From: Vreelandella piezotolerans
GTDB lineage: Bacteria; Pseudomonadota; Gammaproteobacteria; Pseudomonadales; Halomonadaceae
DNA length: 64,000 bases
Direction: 5' to 3'
Assembly (NCBI RefSeq): GCF_012427705.1
Contig: NZ_CP048602.1
Coordinates: forward strand, 3,534,001 to 3,598,000
The position numbers were made by a program, and so were the translations under genes. Below the pieces are notes generated by a model. That model was given only the letters and a program-made list of their open reading frames with translations. It did not search any database and was not told where the DNA came from. Shown here in pieces: positions 58,916 to 64,000 of this stretch (the first letter of the stretch is position 1; the number at the start of each line of letters is the position of its first letter).

Positions 58916-60870
58916 CAAAGCGGCTCCTTGCTCGGTGAACGCGCTAAAGAGCGATCCCCTTTAGCGGAATGGCTGAAAAACCGCTGCCAGGCGAAGATGC
59001 CGACGATGACGGCAATACCTACGACGTCCGTCATGACCTGACCGTTGATCAGCATCAGCGCGGCAAACAGCAGCAAACCGCGCTCTATCCAGGAGCAGGG
59101 GCGGGCAAAGTAGCCGATCGTCGAGGCCGCCAAGGCGATGATGCCCAGCACTCCCGAGGCCACCGCCATGGCGATGTCCAGCTTGGAGCCCTGCCCGAGC
59201 AGCGGTGGATGGTAGATAAACATAAACGGAATCAGGAAACCGCCCAAGGAAATTTTCGTCGCTGTCAGTGCCGTACGGAACCAGTGGGATCCCGCAATCG
59301 CCCCGCCAATGTAGGCCGCCAGCGCCACCGGAGGCGTCACACCCGACAAAATTGCAAAGTAGAGAATGAAGAGGTGAGCAGAGAGGCTCGGCAAGCCCGC
59401 CTCGACGAACGCAGCGGCGACCACTGACGCCGCCAGCATATAGGCGGCCACGGTGGGCAAGCCCATACCGAGAATGATGGCCACCACCATCGCTAGTAGT
59501 AGTGTGACCAGCACGTCACCGCCGCTCACCATCAAAATCAGCGAGGAGACTTTCAACCCTAGCCCGGTGATGCTGATCACCGCCGCAATGATCGCTACGC
59601 TGCCGATGATGACCGCAATCATCGCCGCGGTCATTGCCCCAGCTTCCAACGCGGCCGGTAGCGATTTCACCCGCTCCCAGAGCGTGCCTTGGCTGCGCGG
59701 CGACACCAGGTATAGCCCCATGGCGGTGAAGTAAGCCGCCACGGCGGCGGTAGTGGGCGTGTAGCGCAGCACCAGCATGGTAATCAGTACCACTAGCGGC
59801 AGCAGCAGGGTTTCGACATTGAAAAGCCCCTCCCGCAGCGTCGGGCGCTGGTCTTTCGGAATCGGGTTCAACCCCAGGCGTTTGGCTTCGAAGTGAACGC
59901 TCATCCAAATGGCAAGGTAGAACAACAGCGCAGGAATCAGCGCGGCGCTGATGATATCCAAATAGCTCGTGGAGATGACATCGGCCATCACGAACGCCGC
60001 GGCGCCCATGATCGGCGGTAGGATTTGCCCACCCGTCGAGGCAGAGGCCTCCGTGGCGGCCGCAAAGCGCGCGCTGTAGCCGTTTTTCTTCATCAGCGGA
60101 ATGGTGAATACGCCGGTAGTGGCGACGTTGGCGGCGGTACTGCCGCTGATGCTGCCGAACATCGCGCTACACAGCGTAGCGGCTTTGGCAGGGCCACCTG
60201 CCATACCGCCCGTCGCGGCATTGGAGAGACGCATGAAGGTGTCACCGCCACCGGTGGTGACCAAAAGCGCGCCAAACATGATGAACACGACAATGACGGT
60301 GGATGAGGTGCGCATCAGACTGCCGAAAATGCCGGTCGGCCCTAAATAGAAGGTGGCAACGAGGTCATCCCAGCGGAACCCACCGTGCCCCCAGACGCCG
60401 GGCAGATGTTGCCCAAAGGCGGCATAGGCCAACGCAATCAACACCAAAATGGGGAACGCGAGGCCAATCGCCCGACGGCAGGCTTCCAGCAACAGTAGAA
60501 TCGCGCTCACGCCGAAGACAAGATCCAGCGTCGTGGGCATTAAGTAGCCCAGCTGATAAATGATGCGATCAAAGTGATAAACGTAATAGGCGCTGATCAC
60601 CACGCTCAATAAAATCGGAATGACATCGAACCACGGAATGCGCTGGGTATCCCGCACGCGGCAGTGGTACGCCAGAAAGATCAACGGCAGCGCAAACAGC
60701 AAATGCACCGCATTTTGGGTGTTCACCGGCCCAGTGACGGCGGTATAGAGGTGGAAAATGGCCATTGCCACCGCCGCCGTGCGGGCCACCATAAACCAGG
60801 CGCCGGTAAGCTGCCGCTTGCCTGCATCCTCCTGGTATTTTTCGACGACTGATACTTTTGCGGTTTCCAT
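58915..60870 (-). CDS. TAXI-type TRAP transporter, fused 4TM/12TM permease
   Basis: A 651-residue membrane protein that joins the small (DctQ-like) and large (DctM-like) subunits of a TRAP transporter, as usual for TAXI systems. Hydrophobic segments run from about residue 30 to the end. Typical large-subunit motifs include MFGSISGSTAANVATTGVFT (about 235), EASASTGGQILPPIMGAAAF and GMGLPTVAAYMLAA. It follows its binding-protein gene by 97 bp, with a hairpin between. The ligand is unknown. Confidence 0.92.
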   Translation of the reverse strand: METAKVSVVEKYQEDAGKRQLTGAWFMVARTAAVAMAIFHLYTAVTGPVNTQNAVHLLFALPLIFLAYHCRVRDTQRIPWFDVIPILLSVVISAYYVYHFDRIIYQLGYLMPTTLDLVFGVSAILLLLEACRRAIGLAFPILVLIALAYAAFGQHLPGVWGHGGFRWDDLVATFYLGPTGIFGSLMRTSSTVIVVFIMFGALLVTTGGGDTFMRLSNAATGGMAGGPAKAATLCSAMFGSISGSTAANVATTGVFTIPLMKKNGYSARFAAATEASASTGGQILPPIMGAAAFVMADVISTSYLDIISAALIPALLFYLAIWMSVHFEAKRLGLNPIPKDQRPTLREGLFNVETLLLPLVVLITMLVLRYTPTTAAVAAYFTAMGLYLVSPRSQGTLWERVKSLPAALEAGAMTAAMIAVIIGSVAIIAAVISITGLGLKVSSLILMVSGGDVLVTLLLAMVVAIILGMGLPTVAAYMLAASVVAAAFVEAGLPSLSAHLFILYFAILSGVTPPVALAAYIGGAIAGSHWFRTALTATKISLGGFLIPFMFIYHPPLLGQGSKLDIAMAVASGVLGIIALAASTIGYFARPCSWIERGLLLFAALMLINGQVMTDVVGIAVIVGIFAWQRFFSHSAKGDRSLARSPSKEPL

Positions 60871-60931
60871 GGGGAACTCCCGCGCCGCCTATCAAGGGGA
60901 GGCTAGGCGGCGCGTCAGGCTAGTAGCAAAC

Positions 60932-60957
60932 CACCCCGCCCGTAAAGGAGCGGGGTG
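60932..60957 (-). other. Intergenic hairpin between TAXI receptor and permease genes
   Basis: CACCCCGC (60932-60939) pairs with GCGGGGTG (60950-60957) around a 10-nt loop. It lies in the 97-bp spacer after the receptor gene. It may protect the receptor message and reduce read-through into the permease, as is common for binding-protein operons. Confidence 0.45.
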
Positions 60958-60967
60958 CATGGGCGGG

Positions 60968-61945
60968 TTACTGCGCTTCAGGTGGAATGATGTCGGCGGG
61001 GATCTCCAGCCCTAATTCCTGGTAGTAGCGCAGCGCGCCAGCATGCAGCGGGAAGGTGGCCGTATCGACCACGGTTTGAGGATCGACGCTGCCCGCAGGT
61101 TTGAAGGAAGCAGCCACTTCGTCGTGATTTTCCCAGTAGGCTTTGGTGAGTTCATACACGGTGTCGGCATCGAGGTCGGTGGTGGCCGCAATGCCCATGT
61201 AAATGCCCAGCGACTGCGCTTCGCTCATGCCGGTGTAGGTGTCGGCCGGCACGATGGCGGGCGACAGGAAGGGCAGCTCAGTGGTCACCGTCGATACTTG
61301 CTCATCGGTGAGTGACAGCAGCTGTAGCGGCCGCGAGGAGTGCACTTCGGTGAACAGCGGAATGGGCGGTACGCCGTTATAGCTAAAGCCCACTAAACGA
61401 CCATCGGTGACCCCTTCCGCCGCATCGTTGACGCGCATGCGCTGGAAATCGGGCTCGATGCCTAGGATGCCGAACACCTGCTCGGTGATGTACTCGCCAC
61501 CCCCGCCGATGCTGCTGGGGTTGAAGCGCTCACCGTTGAGGTCTTCGAAGGTCTCGATGCCACTGTCCTGACGAACGGCCCAGTGCATGGTCGAAGGCGC
61601 AATCCAGTACACCAAGCGCACATCGGGGTTGGGCATATCGGCAAAGCGGCCTTCTCCGTTGTACTGCTCGTAACCCACTAGCGCCTCGGTGAAGGCCAGA
61701 TCCAGTTCACCGTTGGTGAGGCGAATGGCGTTTTCGCGGGTGCCGCCGGTTTCCCGCACGGTAATTTCGTAGGGCGTGTTGGCGCTGATCACCCGTGCGC
61801 CTTCAGAAATACCAAAGAACCATCCCGTGCCCGTCGGCACCGAACCCATGTTGAGTGCCGTTTGCGCTTGGGCAGTCGCAGCGGTCAGCGCGCTGACGGC
61901 TAGCAGAGAAGCAGGAAGTACGTGGCGTAATTTTAGCGTCATCAT
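60968..61945 (-). CDS. TAXI-type TRAP solute-binding protein
   Basis: A 325-residue secreted receptor of the TAXI family. A signal peptide ends near TAQAQTA (about residue 28). LNMGSVPTGTGWFFGISEGA, VRETGGTRENAIRLTNGELD and FNPSSIGGGGEYITEQVF are typical of the group, which differs from DctP receptors. GAGGAC precedes the ATG. It is the first gene of the TAXI receptor, permease and 2-hydroxyacid dehydrogenase unit. Confidence 0.9.
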   Translation of the reverse strand: MMTLKLRHVLPASLLAVSALTAATAQAQTALNMGSVPTGTGWFFGISEGARVISANTPYEITVRETGGTRENAIRLTNGELDLAFTEALVGYEQYNGEGRFADMPNPDVRLVYWIAPSTMHWAVRQDSGIETFEDLNGERFNPSSIGGGGEYITEQVFGILGIEPDFQRMRVNDAAEGVTDGRLVGFSYNGVPPIPLFTEVHSSRPLQLLSLTDEQVSTVTTELPFLSPAIVPADTYTGMSEAQSLGIYMGIAATTDLDADTVYELTKAYWENHDEVAASFKPAGSVDPQTVVDTATFPLHAGALRYYQELGLEIPADIIPPEAQ

Positions 61946-62147
61946 TGTTATGTCCTCAAAGCGTCGGGAAGCATGTTGTGATGTTGTGTGCTGTGGGAGG
62001 CCTGGACTGCACCTCTCCCGAGAACCGAGTCAGCAAGGGGAGTCGCTTAACGGTGACTAAAGTGATACCGCCAATCCAGAGAGCTGTACATTGGTCATTG
62101 ATGAACCTGCCTTCTCCAAACGCGAAAGCAGCGCCGCCAACGTGGCG

Positions 62148-63056
62148 TCAAAGCGTCGTTGCAGCGCCGTTGGCGGCCTGAGTCAAATGCTCCACCAGCA
62201 CTCGCGCCGCCATGGAAAGCCGGTCTAAATCTTTGACATAAATACTCAGCTTGCGCCGTGCCCAGTCGTCCTCGATCGGTAACACGGTCACGTTGAGCCC
62301 ATCCACGTACTGACGAATCGCCCCACGAGGCAGCACGCCGACGCCTAGCCCCGCCTGAACCATCAGGCAGAGCGCATCGTAGCTGGTCACCTGAATACGA
62401 ATACGTAGCGTTTTGTTGGCTAGGCTGGCCGCCCGCATGATCTCTAAGTTAATTGCGCTGGCGGTGTGTAGACCCACGTGGGGGTAGTCCAAACATTCTT
62501 GAAAAAACACCCTCTCCCGCGTGGCCAACGGGTGATGCTGGGGCACCACCAGCACCAAATCATCGACATGGTAGGGGAACTCGATCAGGTCATAGCCGTG
62601 TAGCATCTGCGCGCAGACCCCGATGTCGGCGTTGTTGTTCATCACTTCACGGGTGATGATCGGGCTGACCTTCTCTTCCAACTGCACGCCAATATCCGGA
62701 TGCCGCTCGAAAAAGGCACGCATTTCATGGGGCAGGTATTGGGTGATCGCCGACATATTGGCGAAGACCCGCACGATGCCTCGCTGGCCGCTGGCGTAAT
62801 CGCGCATCTGCAGGTCGAGGTCTTCTAAGTTGTGCAGAACGCCTCGGGAAAGATTGAGCAGTGCGCTGCCCGCAGGCGTTAGCTCGATGCCCCGGTTATT
62901 GCGCTTGAGCAACGGCGTATTGAAGTACGCCTCCAGCTCGCTCAGGCGCTTACTCACCGCAGAGGTCGCCATGAACGATGCATCCGCCGCGCCAGTGATG
63001 GTGCCCAGCTCGGCCACTTTCACGAACAGCTTGAGCGAGGTGGGATCGAGTTTCAT
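62148..63056 (-). CDS. LysR-family regulator downstream of the HAD gene
   Basis: A 302-residue LysR-type regulator: PTSLKLFVKVAELGTITGAA at the N-terminus, then AVSKRLSELEAYFNTPLLKR and NNRGIELTPAG. The effector domain starts at about residue 90 (GIVRVFANMSAITQYLP). Its start overlaps the stop of the HAD gene (ATGA), so it is cotranscribed with it rather than divergent. It may control this unit or the TAXI genes downstream, which lie 202 bp away on the same strand. Confidence 0.88.
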   Translation of the reverse strand: MKLDPTSLKLFVKVAELGTITGAADASFMATSAVSKRLSELEAYFNTPLLKRNNRGIELTPAGSALLNLSRGVLHNLEDLDLQMRDYASGQRGIVRVFANMSAITQYLPHEMRAFFERHPDIGVQLEEKVSPIITREVMNNNADIGVCAQMLHGYDLIEFPYHVDDLVLVVPQHHPLATRERVFFQECLDYPHVGLHTASAINLEIMRAASLANKTLRIRIQVTSYDALCLMVQAGLGVGVLPRGAIRQYVDGLNVTVLPIEDDWARRKLSIYVKDLDRLSMAARVLVEHLTQAANGAATTL

Positions 63057-63778
63057 GAGAGCTGCCGCGCCAAGTCGATAAAATCTTCTGCGACCAGATC
63101 AAAGCAGGGGTCGACGCTCAAGTCCGGCGTGGAATCGGGCCCAAACTCTAACGGGCGCTTCACGAAGGCGGTGCGCATACCCTCCCGGTGAGCGGCCTGT
63201 AAATCGTCTTGATGGGCGGCGACCATCAATATTTGCGACGGCTTCAGGTCGAGGAGATGGGCCGCCATGTGGTACACCTCCGGGTCGCGTTTATAGTGCC
63301 CGGCAAGCTCCGAGGAGAGCACGCAGTCCCAGGGTAGCCCCGCATGGCGCGCCATGTTCACTAGCAGCGAGATATTACCGTTGGAGAGCGTGGCCAAAAT
63401 ATAGCGCTGCTTGAGCTGCGTTAGACCGTCCACGCTGTCTGGCCAGGGCGTCAAGCGGTGCCACACGCGGTTGAGATGCGCTTTTTCGGCGTCATCCAAC
63501 TGCTCGGCAATATCAAAGGCGACCAGCAGACGGTCGAGGGTCATGCGGTGCAGGTCATCCAATTTGGTCCAGGGCAGCTCGCCTTGGCGGACACGGTTCA
63601 TCGCGGGGGCGTAGCCTGCCCGCCACTCATCGGCAAACCGCGCCCAGTCGATAGTCAGCCCTTTGGCCTGGTTCAACCGTTCGCCTTCGCGGATGACGCT
63701 ACCGCGCCAATCCACCACCGTACCGAACACATCGAAAGTGAGCGCTTTAATCTCGTGGGCAATGCCTGTTGTTGTCAT
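63053..63778 (-). CDS. HAD hydrolase, haloacid dehalogenase type II-like
   Basis: A 241-residue HAD-superfamily hydrolase. The nucleophile Asp is in LTFDVFGTVVDWRGS (about 14); motif II Ser is in LATLSNGN (about 118); the Lys is in HYKRDPEVYH (about 150), and motif IV is VAAHQDDLQAAHREG (about 175). The layout is that of L-2-haloacid dehalogenase, but the usual SSNxWD signature is replaced by AAHQDD, so dehalogenation is uncertain. GGAGAGAC precedes the ATG at 63778. It lies between two LysR genes, overlapping both by 4 bp. Confidence 0.85.
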   Translation of the reverse strand: MTTTGIAHEIKALTFDVFGTVVDWRGSVIREGERLNQAKGLTIDWARFADEWRAGYAPAMNRVRQGELPWTKLDDLHRMTLDRLLVAFDIAEQLDDAEKAHLNRVWHRLTPWPDSVDGLTQLKQRYILATLSNGNISLLVNMARHAGLPWDCVLSSELAGHYKRDPEVYHMAAHLLDLKPSQILMVAAHQDDLQAAHREGMRTAFVKRPLEFGPDSTPDLSVDPCFDLVAEDFIDLARQLS

Positions 63779-64000
63779 GGAGTCTCTCCGATGGCGCCTG
63801 TGGAAGTGAGCAAGTGATCGACCAAGTGGCGAGCCACTACGGGCAGCGCTGCGTAGTGGCGCATACCGATCACCAGCTCGCGGGTGGCCCAGTCGTCGGC
63901 CAGCGGTATCATGCGCAGCTTGAGATCGTTCAAATCGCGGTACAGCGTGCGCTGCGGCAATACGCCGATGCCCATCCCGTAATGAATCATGCGGCAAATG
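63775..64000 (-). CDS. LysR-family regulator, cut by the window edge (C-terminal part)
   Basis: Only the last about 75 residues lie in the window; the rest is beyond 64000. The fragment MIHYGMGIGVLPQRTLYRDL, then MIPLADDWATRELVIGMRH and VARHLVDHLL, is the end of a LysR effector domain and is related to the C-terminus of the LysR protein at 62148 (both have LPxR, DDWARR/DDWATR and a late VEHL/VDHL pattern). The stop overlaps the HAD start. The two regulators may be old duplicates. Confidence 0.8.
   Translation of the reverse strand, partial: ICRMIHYGMGIGVLPQRTLYRDLNDLKLRMIPLADDWATRELVIGMRHYAALPVVARHLVDHLLTSTGAIGETP

Overview
The window is a GC-rich stretch of gammaproteobacterial chromosome, most probably from a Halomonas-type marine or halophilic heterotroph. 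This assignment is an inference from the look of the proteins: curli CsgF/CsgG, many TRAP, TctCBA, DASS, SSS and AbgT uptake systems, many LysR regulators, a soluble Fds-type formate dehydrogenase and a ben/cat aromatic pathway. The window holds 61 protein genes (one cut by the right edge) and one tRNA-Arg(CCG). I saw no rRNA, CRISPR array, prophage or complete insertion sequence.

Layout. 1-219: a non-coding stretch with several stem-loops. 0.2-1.6 kb: csgG and csgF, with no csgE beside them. 2-5.6 kb: an MsbA-type ABC exporter, a small membrane protein and an MFS carrier. 5.9-9.6 kb: M20 amidohydrolase, AbgT transporter and a LysR gene. 9.8-16 kb: tctCBA divergent from tctDE plus a periplasmic binding protein, with OmpR-type direct repeats between them. 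16.1-37.3 kb: the aromatic island. 37.5-42.4 kb: two LysR genes, DUF3311 protein, SSS symporter and M20D amidohydrolase. 42.5-45.4 kb: DASS carrier, BKACE enzyme and NTF2-like protein. 45.8-46.6 kb: BrnT/BrnA-like toxin-antitoxin beside tRNA-Arg. 46.7-50.6 kb: dctPQM TRAP transporter and a GlxA-type regulator. 50.6-57.9 kb: ModE-like regulator and fdsGBA-fdhD-fdsD. 58-62 kb: TAXI-type TRAP transporter and a 2-hydroxyacid dehydrogenase. 62.1-64 kb: LysR, HAD hydrolase and a second, cut LysR gene in overlapping order.

The aromatic island is the highlight. Benzoate can enter by BenE, by a second BenE-family carrier and perhaps by a Liv-type ABC importer. BenABC and BenD turn it into catechol. 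A salicylate-hydroxylase-like flavoprotein could feed the same catechol. CatA, CatB and CatC take catechol to the enol-lactone; catD and later genes are not in the window. The block catA-benA-benB occurs twice, 6,618 bp apart, almost identical from the catA start codon to the benB stop codon, while benC, benD, catB and catC are single. A terminator after benE and a separate promoter region give the second copy its own transcription unit, which probably runs on into the ABC importer.

Three sites fit the BenM/CatM operator ATAC-N7-GTAT: before catB, before the second catA, and over the ribosome-binding site of the BenM/CatM-like gene. At all three a block like ACCAATATCGTTT lies exactly 12 nt to the left of the operator. 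The orientation at the regulator gene points to the divergent universal-stress-protein gene. This suggests that one regulator controls two catabolic units and a usp gene, and limits its own translation or transcription.
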